A stretch of DNA of 64,000 nt from Bacteroides sp. (lineage in GTDB: Bacteria; Bacteroidota; Bacteroidia; Bacteroidales; Bacteroidaceae). The translations under genes were made by a program, and so were the position numbers. Shown here one piece after another: positions 45,878 to 53,911 of the stretch (the first letter of the stretch is position 1; every line of letters begins with the position of its first letter). Where the stretch lies: assembly GCF_030151085.1 (NCBI RefSeq), contig NZ_JASLER010000054.1:1-64000 (forward strand). Direction: 5' to 3'. Under the pieces are notes generated by a model that saw only the letters and a list, made by a program, of their open reading frames with translations, was not told where the DNA came from and did no database searches.

Positions 45878-45965
45878 AAACAGACCATCCGCTTAACATA
45901 AACAGATGGTCTGTTTGCCATCAACGCATCATCTGTTTACCTCAAACAGACCATGCGTTTCGGAC
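45878..45965. repeat. 22 bp period repeat array doubling as mutL 3' hairpin
   Basis: Four 22-bp units (45878, 45900, 45922, 45944) carry AAACAGACCATCCG, AAACAGATGGTCTG, a diverged CAACGCATCATCTG and AAACAGACCATGCG in register. Because unit 2 inverts part of unit 1, AAACAGACCATC (45878-45889) and GATGGTCTGTTT (45905-45916) make a perfect 12-bp stem. It lies 10-100 bases downstream of the mutL stop on that strand and probably ends the transcript. The rest of the 241-base gap, upstream of the OmpA-family gene, shows nothing else. Confidence 0.85.
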
Positions 45966-45975
45966 ATCAGTCCAA

Positions 45976-47865
45976 TTACTTAAATAATTTTTCGATATCT
46001 TCTTCTTTTAAAGTCGACAATACTATTCGTCCGTCCGGCGTATAGTTCGGTGTTGGACATGCAAAAAGATTATCTACCAGATTAGCCATTTCATCATTAC
46101 TTAGCACTTGCCCGTAAACAATAGCAGCGGCACGTGCCAAAGTTAATGCAAGAATAGTATGTACTTCTTCTTTCACATCATTCCCCTTTTCAATAGCCGT
46201 ATGCACCATACTACGGACAAGCTCCACCGGGTTCAAACCTTCGATGCCGGAAGGAATGCCATTGATAGCATAACTACCGCCACCCAGTGGAGTCAGTTCA
46301 AAACCTACAGCTGAAAAGTCATCCATAATGCTTTCTAACACCGCTGCTTCGGAAGCAGGTAATTGCACTATCTCAGGGAATAATACCCCTTGTGATATCC
46401 CCCGTTTCTCACGTATCTGATTCATATACCGTTCAAACAGTACGCAGATATGTGCACGGTGCTGGTCAATCAGCATAAGTCCCGATTTCACGGAAGTCAG
46501 AATAAAACGTCCCTTGTACTGAAAGTGCTGTGCTCCTTTTTCAATATTTACATTACTACTATACAAAGTAGCAGGTGCAACTGAAATATTATCAGTTGGT
46601 TCGGGAAGATAAGGCTCTCTACCTTCATCTACTTCCGGTTCTTCCTCCATCGGCTCATTCATTTTACTGGATTTCTCCATACCGGAATAAAGCCCCTCCC
46701 ACTCCATCTTTGGGCGAGAATAGTCTCTACCACCACCGTAAGCAGCAGCAGATGAACTTTTAAAAGGATTAAAGTCGGTATTATAATGCACCTTAGGTGG
46801 TTCTATCGGACGTGTTTGTTCAAATGCAGGAATGTCGGGCATATCTTCGGTATCAAAGTCAATGGTCGGCACAGCATTGAACTTACCTAATGATTCCTTT
46901 ACCGCAGCTGACAATATTTGCCAAATGGCCTGTTCATTCTCAAACTTGATTTCCGTCTTTGTCGGATGAATATTTACATCGATATTAGCCGGATCTACTT
47001 CGAAATAAATAAAGTAGGAAACTTGTTCACCTGCCGGAATAAGTTGCTCGTATGCATCCATCACTGCCTTATGGAAATAAGGATGTCGCATGTAACGTCC
47101 GTTCACAAAGAAATACTGATGAGCACCTTTCTTCCGTGCTGTCTCCGGTTTGGCTACAAAACCCGATACTTTTACCATTGTAGTATCTACATCTACTGAT
47201 AGTAACTGCTGGTTCAGCTTCTTGCCAAAAACAGTCATAATGCGCTGACGCAGGGGCATAACAGGTAGATTGAATAACTCGGTATCGTTGCTATACAAAT
47301 AGAAAGCAACTTCAGGATGCACCAATGCTATCCGTTCAAACTCAGTCAGGATATTACTCAACTCCGTAGAGTTGGCCTTCAAGAATTTGCGGCGGGCTGG
47401 TATATTAAAAAATAAATTTTTAATAGAGAAGTTACTCCCCTTGGGACAAGATACCGCTTCCTGAGCCTCTACTTTGGAACCAGCGATAAATAAGCGCGTA
47501 CCCAATTCCTCACTAGCAGGACGCGTTTTTAACTCAACCTCTGCTACTGCGGCAATAGACGCCAACGCTTCACCACGAAATCCCATTGTACGTAAAGCAA
47601 ACAGGTCAGCAGCTTCGCGTATCTTCGATGTTGCATGGCGCTCAAAAGAGAGGCGCGCATCTGTCTCGGACATACCCTTTCCGTCATCAATAACCTGAAT
47701 ATTCGTTTTTCCGGCATCGGTTACTAAAACATGTATTTCCCGGGCTTCGGCATCAATCGCATTTTCCACCAATTCTTTAATGACGGATGCCGGCCGCTGT
47801 ATTACCTCTCCGGCAGCAATTTGGTTAGCAACCGAATCGGGCAGCAAATGAATGATATCGCTCAT
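45976..47865 (-). CDS. mutL: DNA mismatch repair protein MutL
   Basis: MutL couples MutS mismatch recognition to downstream repair. The 629 residues contain the GHKL ATPase at the N-terminus: ELVENAIDA (Asn35), IDDGKGMS (about 59-66), TMGFRGEALASI (about 93-104). A second transducer domain follows (DVNIHPTKTEIKF), then an acidic Pro-rich linker (about 340-430) and a C-terminal dimerisation domain. The endonuclease motif DQHA(X)2E(X)4E of many MutL proteins is degenerate here (DQHRAHICVLFE). It is the last gene of the SurA/OstA operon. A 14-bp tandem direct repeat occupies the region just before its start codon. Confidence 0.97.
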   Translation of the reverse strand: MSDIIHLLPDSVANQIAAGEVIQRPASVIKELVENAIDAEAREIHVLVTDAGKTNIQVIDDGKGMSETDARLSFERHATSKIREAADLFALRTMGFRGEALASIAAVAEVELKTRPASEELGTRLFIAGSKVEAQEAVSCPKGSNFSIKNLFFNIPARRKFLKANSTELSNILTEFERIALVHPEVAFYLYSNDTELFNLPVMPLRQRIMTVFGKKLNQQLLSVDVDTTMVKVSGFVAKPETARKKGAHQYFFVNGRYMRHPYFHKAVMDAYEQLIPAGEQVSYFIYFEVDPANIDVNIHPTKTEIKFENEQAIWQILSAAVKESLGKFNAVPTIDFDTEDMPDIPAFEQTRPIEPPKVHYNTDFNPFKSSSAAAYGGGRDYSRPKMEWEGLYSGMEKSSKMNEPMEEEPEVDEGREPYLPEPTDNISVAPATLYSSNVNIEKGAQHFQYKGRFILTSVKSGLMLIDQHRAHICVLFERYMNQIREKRGISQGVLFPEIVQLPASEAAVLESIMDDFSAVGFELTPLGGGSYAINGIPSGIEGLNPVELVRSMVHTAIEKGNDVKEEVHTILALTLARAAAIVYGQVLSNDEMANLVDNLFACPTPNYTPDGRIVLSTLKEEDIEKLFK

Positions 47866-47866
47866 T

Positions 47867-47894
47867 TTTAATGATTAATGTTTAATGATTAATG
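47867..47894. repeat. 14-bp tandem direct repeat at the mutL ribosome-binding region
   Basis: TTTAATGATTAATG occurs twice back to back (47867-47880 and 47881-47894), ending one base before the mutL ATG and filling most of the 35-base gap to the upstream gene. A change in copy number would alter the mutL translation-initiation region. Confidence 0.9.
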
Positions 47895-47900
47895 AAGGAA

Positions 47901-48197
47901 TCAGAAGGCCCATTCTCCGGTTTGGAGATAATGCCACAGGAAGGCAAGTAAGGCAATCAATATGATAATCAGGCCCAAATGCACTGGTTTACGCCCACTT
48001 TGCTTACGACGCTTCAAGTGGGTGGTCCCTTCTACGAATTTTCCGCGAATATCTTCGGGCGTGAACTTTTTTTCGGGAAGCATTCCTAATTCGCGTTTGG
48101 CTTTCTCTTCCATCTTCGCTAATTTCTCTTTCCGTTCATCCACATAGATGTATTGGTGATTAAAGCCGCGGGGCTTCCGCATTGTAAACATTCCCAT
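47901..48197 (-). CDS. Small single-pass membrane protein of unknown function
   Basis: This 98-residue protein has a charged, Lys/Glu-rich N-terminal part (DERKEKLAKMEEKAKREL, a probable short coiled coil at about 20-40), a basic stretch (HLKRRKQSGRKP) and a single C-terminal membrane helix at about 75-90 (LGLIIILIALLAFLWHYL). The topology predicts a cytoplasmic N-terminus. It is four bases after the OstA-like gene and 35 bases before mutL, so it belongs to the envelope-biogenesis operon. I do not recognise the family. ATG codons at residues 1, 3 and 6 are all possible starts. Confidence 0.75.
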   Translation of the reverse strand: MGMFTMRKPRGFNHQYIYVDERKEKLAKMEEKAKRELGMLPEKKFTPEDIRGKFVEGTTHLKRRKQSGRKPVHLGLIIILIALLAFLWHYLQTGEWAF

Positions 48198-48201
48198 AGC
48201 G

Positions 48202-49926
48202 CTACTTATTATTACGTTTGATATGCATATTTCTTGGTGAAGTTACAGGTTTCCGATCGCTTTTTTGTAAAGTCTCACCAGCTTTTTTACCTCTCCACTC
48301 AAAGATGTCTTCCTTATTGCGTGGACGAATATAATCGAACCATGCAAAAGAAGCAAGTTTAAATTTATCCGGTGGAATCTGGTTCATTGGATACATTGTA
48401 CCGCTAGCCTTACCTATAAACGAACCTCGCTCCATGCGACGGTCTTTCAACAACATCCGCAAGAAACCACCCTCAGTATAATCGAGTCCAATCAACGAAC
48501 TATCTTTTTCCTCTACCGGATAGTAGATAACCAACACATTACCATTCACATCTACCTGACGCATCTCACCTTTTTCAAAGAATGCTTTCATCTCTTTACC
48601 GGCCACTTGGTTATAATGAATACTATCTTTTCTCTCTATAGCCAAAGCTTGATTGATGATATGCGCCCAATCAATAGTACTATCATTCATATAGACTTTG
48701 ATTTCTTCACCTAACAATTGCTGGTTACCATTCCAAACAATCGGATCAGTGTACATCGTCATACAAGAATCTTTAGAATTATAGACCAATGAATCGCACA
48801 CTGCCTGTACATCAGTACGATAGGCACGTACCTTATGATAAACGCGCATTTCACGATACATAGAATCCGTATCGAGATTATAGGTAATCAATCGCAAAGT
48901 ATCGCCGTGCATATAAAGACTATCACCTTGCGAGTAGTCTATAGCAACTGCTCGTTGGGTAGCCAAAGCATTTCCGGTAAGTTCATTATAAAAACAATAG
49001 TTACCGGTAAGCATATTTTTGTTGACAGTATCGTTCATCACCACATTATCAAATGCTTCGCCATAACCCAATTTACGATCATAGTAAAGACTATCACCAG
49101 TCAATCGCTTGCCTTCGTTGGTCAATACGGAACGATCTAGCAGTTCGGCTTGATCCGTCGTCGTATTATATTCACCACGTTCAGAGTAAATATGGTTATT
49201 GTCGCTCACAATATCGGAAGGTCCCAGAATCGTAGCGATCTTGCTCAATGTGCTATATTTCAATGTATCAGAAGTCAATACAAATTGTGGATTGACCAAC
49301 TTTACATCATGGTTAAACACAGCCAACTTGGTAGCCGGACTATATTCTCCCCATTCGGAGGTAAGAACATTTTCTTCATCGGTCAGCGTACCACCTTCGA
49401 AATAGTAGCCCAAGTTATACAATCTGTCGTAATTCAAACTATCAGTGGTTAACACTGTTTTACGGTTTATCATACGCACATTCTCGCGAATCATTGCCAG
49501 TTGGGACATTCCATCATAATACAAGTAGTCGCCATAAATAAACAAGGTATCACCTTGTTCCATACGTACATTACCAAAAGCTTCAACGGAATTGCTTTTT
49601 TCGAAGATCAACGCACTATCGCAAAACATGTACATACTATCATGTTTCATTCGAACCGAGCCGATTAATACTTGTACATCAGGACGCTGTTGCTTATCAG
49701 CCTGCGCCTCATCGGCATACAACAAATCAACACGCGTTTTCTTTTTCTCAGTAGTCCCCATCTTCTTCTTCTCAGCAGACACTTCAGTCTTCTTTTTCTC
49801 CGGAGCATCAGAAGTATTCTTCTTGTCCTGAGCACTCAGCAAACACATACCAAACAGGCATAGAATACCTGCAAGTAGGTATCTATGCCTGAAAAGGAGA
49901 TGTTTTCTTGTATCTTTCTTTTGCAT
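48202..49926 (-). CDS. OstA-like LPS transport protein (LptA/LptD N-domain type)
   Basis: A 574-residue exported protein with a signal region near LAGILCLFGMCLLSAQ. After a low-complexity Lys/Glu segment (about 35-65), residues ~70-480 contain OstA-type beta-jelly-roll repeats (YMFCDSALIFEKSNSVEAF, NVRMEQGDTLFIYGDYLYY, and repeated SDTLKYSTLSKIA-like strands). These build the periplasmic bridge that carries lipopolysaccharide or lipooligosaccharide to the outer membrane. There is no C-terminal LptD barrel, so it is LptA-like but much longer than E. coli LptA. It is in an operon with SurA-like chaperones that assist outer membrane assembly. Confidence 0.87.
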   Translation of the reverse strand: MQKKDTRKHLLFRHRYLLAGILCLFGMCLLSAQDKKNTSDAPEKKKTEVSAEKKKMGTTEKKKTRVDLLYADEAQADKQQRPDVQVLIGSVRMKHDSMYMFCDSALIFEKSNSVEAFGNVRMEQGDTLFIYGDYLYYDGMSQLAMIRENVRMINRKTVLTTDSLNYDRLYNLGYYFEGGTLTDEENVLTSEWGEYSPATKLAVFNHDVKLVNPQFVLTSDTLKYSTLSKIATILGPSDIVSDNNHIYSERGEYNTTTDQAELLDRSVLTNEGKRLTGDSLYYDRKLGYGEAFDNVVMNDTVNKNMLTGNYCFYNELTGNALATQRAVAIDYSQGDSLYMHGDTLRLITYNLDTDSMYREMRVYHKVRAYRTDVQAVCDSLVYNSKDSCMTMYTDPIVWNGNQQLLGEEIKVYMNDSTIDWAHIINQALAIERKDSIHYNQVAGKEMKAFFEKGEMRQVDVNGNVLVIYYPVEEKDSSLIGLDYTEGGFLRMLLKDRRMERGSFIGKASGTMYPMNQIPPDKFKLASFAWFDYIRPRNKEDIFEWRGKKAGETLQKSDRKPVTSPRNMHIKRNNK

Positions 49927-49954
49927 ACAAAAAGTCTATGTAAACCCGTCCGGA

Positions 49955-51322
49955 TTAGTCTTTAATCCAGCCCGGATACTTGAATGTACAGTTATTCTTC
50001 CAATCGTCTTTGATACGTACATAAGTATGTTTCTGCTTTTCGCGTATCCACTTCTCCAACATTTCATCACGACGTTTTTCCAATACAATTTCCTTTAAGT
50101 TCTGATAGTCATCAGAAATGGTAGCCTTATGACCGACAGTGCGACTCTTCAGTTTCACAATCACACATTCCTCTTTACCAGTCTTTTGCGGAATCATTGT
50201 AAAAGCTTCAGATATTTCACCGACTTTCATATTATCTACCACCTTAGCGATTTCAGGGGGAAGTTCCTGCATCTCAAATCTGGAAGTATTTGTATTAGGG
50301 TTCGGCAATAAACCGTGGTTGTTACGTGTGTCCTTATCTTGTGAAAGTATGGACGCAGCTTCTTCAAACGTAAATTTGTTATTACGAATATCATCAGCAA
50401 TAGAGTCTAAACGTGCATTACCAGCTATCAATGCTTCTTCCGGAACATGAGGCTTCAACAAAATATGACGTACCTTTATACGGTCACCACGCTTTTCCAT
50501 CAATTGGATAATATGAAAACCATACTCAGACTCTACAATTTTAGAAACTTTATTCGGATCTTGTAAGTTAAAAGCCACATTGGCAAAAGCAGGGTCCAGG
50601 TAACCACGACCGGTAAACGGCATTTCACCACCATTGATAGCAGTGCCGCGGTCGTCAGAATACAAACGTGCTAACATAGAAAAGCTTTCACCTTTATTGA
50701 CACGCTCAGTATAATCACGCAAACGCTTCTTCACATCCTCAATTTCATCCAAAGGAATCTTAGGTTGTTGGGTAATAATTTGCACTTCCACCTGAGTAGG
50801 TATGTAAGGAATACTATCCTGCGGGAGATCTTTAAAGTAACGACGTACTTCGGCCGGAGTGATCTTAATTTCTCCTACCAGTTTCTGCTGCATTTTCTGT
50901 ACCTTCAAACCTTCACGAGCATTATCACGCAAGGTTTCACGAATTTGACTGGAAGTCTTGTTAAAGTACTCTTCCATTTTCTCACGCGAACCGATATTAG
51001 TAATATACATGTTCGTCATGTAGTCTACACGCTGGATTACTTCACTTTCAGGAACCTCAATACTATCGAGTGCAGCCTGATGAAGATACAACTTTTGTAC
51101 AGCTATCTCTTCGGGTATTACACAATAAGGATCACGGTCAAACTTACGTCCTTCATACAAAGCACTCATACGAGCCTCTTCTACTTCGGACTTCAATATA
51201 GCCTCGTCACCTACTACCCAAACCACCTCGTCAATCACGTTGTCTTGTCCATATACGGTAGAACCGGCTAATAACGTCAAGGCAAATAAAACTACAAACT
51301 TAAAGTTCATACACTTTTTCAT
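49955..51322 (-). CDS. SurA-like periplasmic peptidyl-prolyl isomerase
   Basis: A 455-residue periplasmic chaperone with a signal peptide ending near STVYGQD. The N-terminal SurA helical domain (about 25-170) starts DEVVWVVGDEAILKSEV. Two parvulin modules follow: about 175-280 (FTGRGYLDPAFANVAFNLQ, SEYGFHIIQLMEKRG) and about 285-390 (IKVRHILLKPHVPEEA). The two-parvulin layout matches SurA (428 residues in E. coli), which escorts outer membrane proteins. It is third in a run of three SurA-like genes, 16 bases after the second and 28 bases before the OstA-like gene. Confidence 0.9.
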   Translation of the reverse strand: MKKCMNFKFVVLFALTLLAGSTVYGQDNVIDEVVWVVGDEAILKSEVEEARMSALYEGRKFDRDPYCVIPEEIAVQKLYLHQAALDSIEVPESEVIQRVDYMTNMYITNIGSREKMEEYFNKTSSQIRETLRDNAREGLKVQKMQQKLVGEIKITPAEVRRYFKDLPQDSIPYIPTQVEVQIITQQPKIPLDEIEDVKKRLRDYTERVNKGESFSMLARLYSDDRGTAINGGEMPFTGRGYLDPAFANVAFNLQDPNKVSKIVESEYGFHIIQLMEKRGDRIKVRHILLKPHVPEEALIAGNARLDSIADDIRNNKFTFEEAASILSQDKDTRNNHGLLPNPNTNTSRFEMQELPPEIAKVVDNMKVGEISEAFTMIPQKTGKEECVIVKLKSRTVGHKATISDDYQNLKEIVLEKRRDEMLEKWIREKQKHTYVRIKDDWKNNCTFKYPGWIKD

Positions 51323-51338
51323 TCTTGGTATTCTTATA

Positions 51339-52184
51339 CTAATAATACTTAATTTTGTCTCTTTTCACTGCACGTTGATATAAATCATCTTTTACCTGCT
51401 TCATAAAGTCCACTTGCTTCATGTTCAGCAAGATATCCTTTACTTGTGTACGGGCAAATTCGTATGGCTCCTGTTCGCCCATCGGACGATAATCGCTTAT
51501 ATTCAGGAAATAATAATAAGCCGTATCTTTCAACTCTACGCGGCGGTTCTTATCCAAGTAATCCTCCGCATCAGGCGTTTTCAACGGTATTAAATCCAGA
51601 ATTTCGGAAACCGGCACCCATTTATCGTAGAAATATTCATATTTCACAGCATTCTGCAAACTATATTTCTCCAAATGTTCTACCGCTTCTTGGGTCTCGG
51701 TCTTGTACCAACGACGAACATTAGCTAATTGCGGAGCCGTCAGCGGAACTTTGATAAATAGCCCTTTCATCAGCGGACGTTCTACTTTGAAAAGCGTCTG
51801 ATTCTTTTCATAGTAGTCCTTCAACTCCTCTTCTGAGATCTCTTCTGAAAGACGTTGATGTATCAAAGCTTGTTGATAAGTATGCATTATCAACGCTTTA
51901 CGATAATTCTCTACAAGCTTCTCTATTTCAGTATTATTGGGTATATTGCTTTGGGCTTTGTCATACAGCAAAATATCTTCTACCCAATTGCGAATGTAAT
52001 GTTCGGCAAACAGTAAACTGTCATCTTTCGATAAATCCGCAGGTAGTACTGCCTGCAAATCTTCCCGATAAAGGTAATTTCCGTCTAACTCCACTAATGG
52101 GATCTGTCCCTTATGGTCGTCTTGTCGTTGACCACAGGCCATACAGAGAAGAATAAATAAAAGCCCAAAGCAGGTTGTTCGCAT
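51339..52184 (-). CDS. SurA N-domain-like lipoprotein lacking a clear parvulin domain
   Basis: A 281-residue lipoprotein with lipobox LLCMACG. It has the SurA/PrsA-type helical pattern (VENYRKALIMHTYQQALIHQ, EEELKDYYEKNQTLFKV), but I do not see a convincing parvulin core, and the C-terminal part (RPMGEQEPYEFARTQVKDIL) is the returning helix. It is probably a periplasmic chaperone paired with the two flanking SurA-like proteins. Gaps of 58 and 16 bases place it in the same operon. Confidence 0.75.
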   Translation of the reverse strand: MRTTCFGLLFILLCMACGQRQDDHKGQIPLVELDGNYLYREDLQAVLPADLSKDDSLLFAEHYIRNWVEDILLYDKAQSNIPNNTEIEKLVENYRKALIMHTYQQALIHQRLSEEISEEELKDYYEKNQTLFKVERPLMKGLFIKVPLTAPQLANVRRWYKTETQEAVEHLEKYSLQNAVKYEYFYDKWVPVSEILDLIPLKTPDAEDYLDKNRRVELKDTAYYYFLNISDYRPMGEQEPYEFARTQVKDILLNMKQVDFMKQVKDDLYQRAVKRDKIKYY

Positions 52185-52242
52185 CAGCTACTGATATTTT
52201 ACTTTATTTCAAGGTACGAAGATAGTGCTTTAATTGGTTGCA

Positions 52243-53787
52243 TCAGTGATTATTAACTGTTTTTAAAACCTCTTGGTTAATTTCAACCTTACTAGAAGCA
52301 CGTAAACCAGTTTCCCAACGCTGTTCCAGATAGCTCTGATAGTCGGAAAGTAGTTGTTCACCCACTGCTTTATAATCATCGGGACCTTTCACTTTTTTGC
52401 CCATTACAACGGTAAAGGGAAACGACATCAGAGGAGTGGAAGTCTTTGTTTTAAAAACCAAATCATCAACAAACGCATTATCACCAGAAGAGAACAAGCC
52501 AGCCTCAGCCTGAATTTGCGGAGTAGCTTCAGCATTAAATGTCAAGCGAATAGCATTCAACCATTCTATTTCAGGCAAATGTTTCAGGAATTTACGTGCT
52601 TGTTTTGCTACACGCTTACTTATACAATGTAACACAACACCTTTATATCTCGATTCTTTCCAATGGTAATCTGATCGGTGTTCATCAAAATAAGATTTTA
52701 ATCCACTTTCGTTCATCTTACTTTTGACTTCACGATTATTGATTTCATTCTGTAAGAGGCCATCACGATACTCTTGCACCTGTAAACGAAATTCAGGTTG
52801 CTTCTTTTCCAAATGTTTTTTTGCATAATCCAGTACCGATTTCATGACAAAGTCATTCAACTGGCGACGCACTCCTGCGGGATGAGCAGTAGCAAATCGG
52901 GCAAATTCTTTTCCTGTATATGCTTTGTTTGCCAAAGTGAATAAAATACGGGAAGTCTGACCTTTAGAAATAAGTTCATCCACTGCAACCTTATCAGGAC
53001 TATAATCATACTCCTTTTTAAGCTTTTCGACCAATACTTCAGTTCCCTGGTCCATACCATGACGTCCTATTTGCCGACGAATTATTTCATCCTTCACTTC
53101 TTCAAAAGGAGGTGTTTCCCTCTTTTTTAATACCTTTACAATATGAATACCCTGCGGCGTAAAAAATGGGCGGGAGATCTCTCCGGTTTGCAAACTAAAA
53201 ACCACATCTTCAAATTCGGTTGGCATTCCTAACCTGCCCACCCAAAACGTCTCCTTCTCATCAGAAAATTTCTCAACGAAAGTATCAAAGTTTGCACCTC
53301 CACCACCTTTCATAAGTACCGCATAAATGGAATCCATTTTAGCTTCCACCTGACGTAATTTTCCACCTAAAATATTTTGCGGGAGAGATTTATAAATATG
53401 ACTTACAAACACTTGATCCAATCGTTTGTCGGCTTTCATTTTATCATAATTTCGGCGAGCTATTTGCTCGGTAGTTTCTCCATCAGTCAAGTAAGATTCA
53501 GTCAACCGATTTCGAAATGCGTCTAACCGAGCCTGAAAAGCCCGAGTAGTATCGATGCCCGCAGCTTCAGCTGCTTCAACTTTCAACTTTGAGTTTACAA
53601 ACAAATCAGCATACTCTTTCGGAGTCTTCTGACTAAGCCCCGCAAGCTTATTATTCTTATTATAGAGATATTCAAACTCAGAGCGGAGCACCTCTTTTCC
53701 ATTTATGCGCATCAATACCGGATCTTGCTGAGCAACGGCAATGAAACTAAAGCAAAGAAAAACGTAAGTCAATATTTGTCTTATCAT
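52243..53787 (-). CDS. Parvulin-type peptidyl-prolyl isomerase / SurA-like protein
   Basis: A 514-residue exported protein with a signal peptide ending at FIAVAQQD. The N-terminal SurA-like helices contain VLRSEFEYLYNKNN (about 30-45). A parvulin domain at about 130-235 has VFVSHIYKSLP, FWVGRLGMPTEFEDVVFSL and TPQGIHIVKVLKKRE. A second alpha-helical half (about 250-514) lacks a clear second isomerase domain. It heads the operon that continues with two more SurA-like genes, the OstA-like gene, a small membrane protein and mutL. A TATCTTTG promoter element is at 53846-53853. Confidence 0.87.
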   Translation of the reverse strand: MIRQILTYVFLCFSFIAVAQQDPVLMRINGKEVLRSEFEYLYNKNNKLAGLSQKTPKEYADLFVNSKLKVEAAEAAGIDTTRAFQARLDAFRNRLTESYLTDGETTEQIARRNYDKMKADKRLDQVFVSHIYKSLPQNILGGKLRQVEAKMDSIYAVLMKGGGGANFDTFVEKFSDEKETFWVGRLGMPTEFEDVVFSLQTGEISRPFFTPQGIHIVKVLKKRETPPFEEVKDEIIRRQIGRHGMDQGTEVLVEKLKKEYDYSPDKVAVDELISKGQTSRILFTLANKAYTGKEFARFATAHPAGVRRQLNDFVMKSVLDYAKKHLEKKQPEFRLQVQEYRDGLLQNEINNREVKSKMNESGLKSYFDEHRSDYHWKESRYKGVVLHCISKRVAKQARKFLKHLPEIEWLNAIRLTFNAEATPQIQAEAGLFSSGDNAFVDDLVFKTKTSTPLMSFPFTVVMGKKVKGPDDYKAVGEQLLSDYQSYLEQRWETGLRASSKVEINQEVLKTVNNH

Positions 53788-53845
53788 AATCGCTTTTTAT
53801 AAAAGCAAAACAATGGATAGAAGTAAACTCCTCATTTTGCGACTC

Positions 53846-53853
53846 CAAAGATA
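53846..53853 (-). promoter_or_regulatory. -7 promoter element of the SurA/OstA/mutL operon
   Basis: TATCTTTG on the minus strand matches TAnnTTTG exactly, about 60 bases before the first start codon. It lies directly against the guaB terminator hairpin, so the guaB transcript end and this promoter are packed together. Confidence 0.5.
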
Positions 53854-53854
53854 T

Positions 53855-53890
53855 AAAAATGCCCGGAAAGCATTTATACTTTCCGGGCAT
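53855..53890 (-). terminator. Intrinsic terminator of guaB
   Basis: ATGCCCGGAAAG and CTTTCCGGGCAT pair perfectly over 12 bp with an eight-base loop, followed on the minus strand by a T-rich run. It is 22 bases after the guaB stop codon. Confidence 0.9.
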
Positions 53891-53911
53891 ATATCTTCTT
53901 TTTTAACTACA

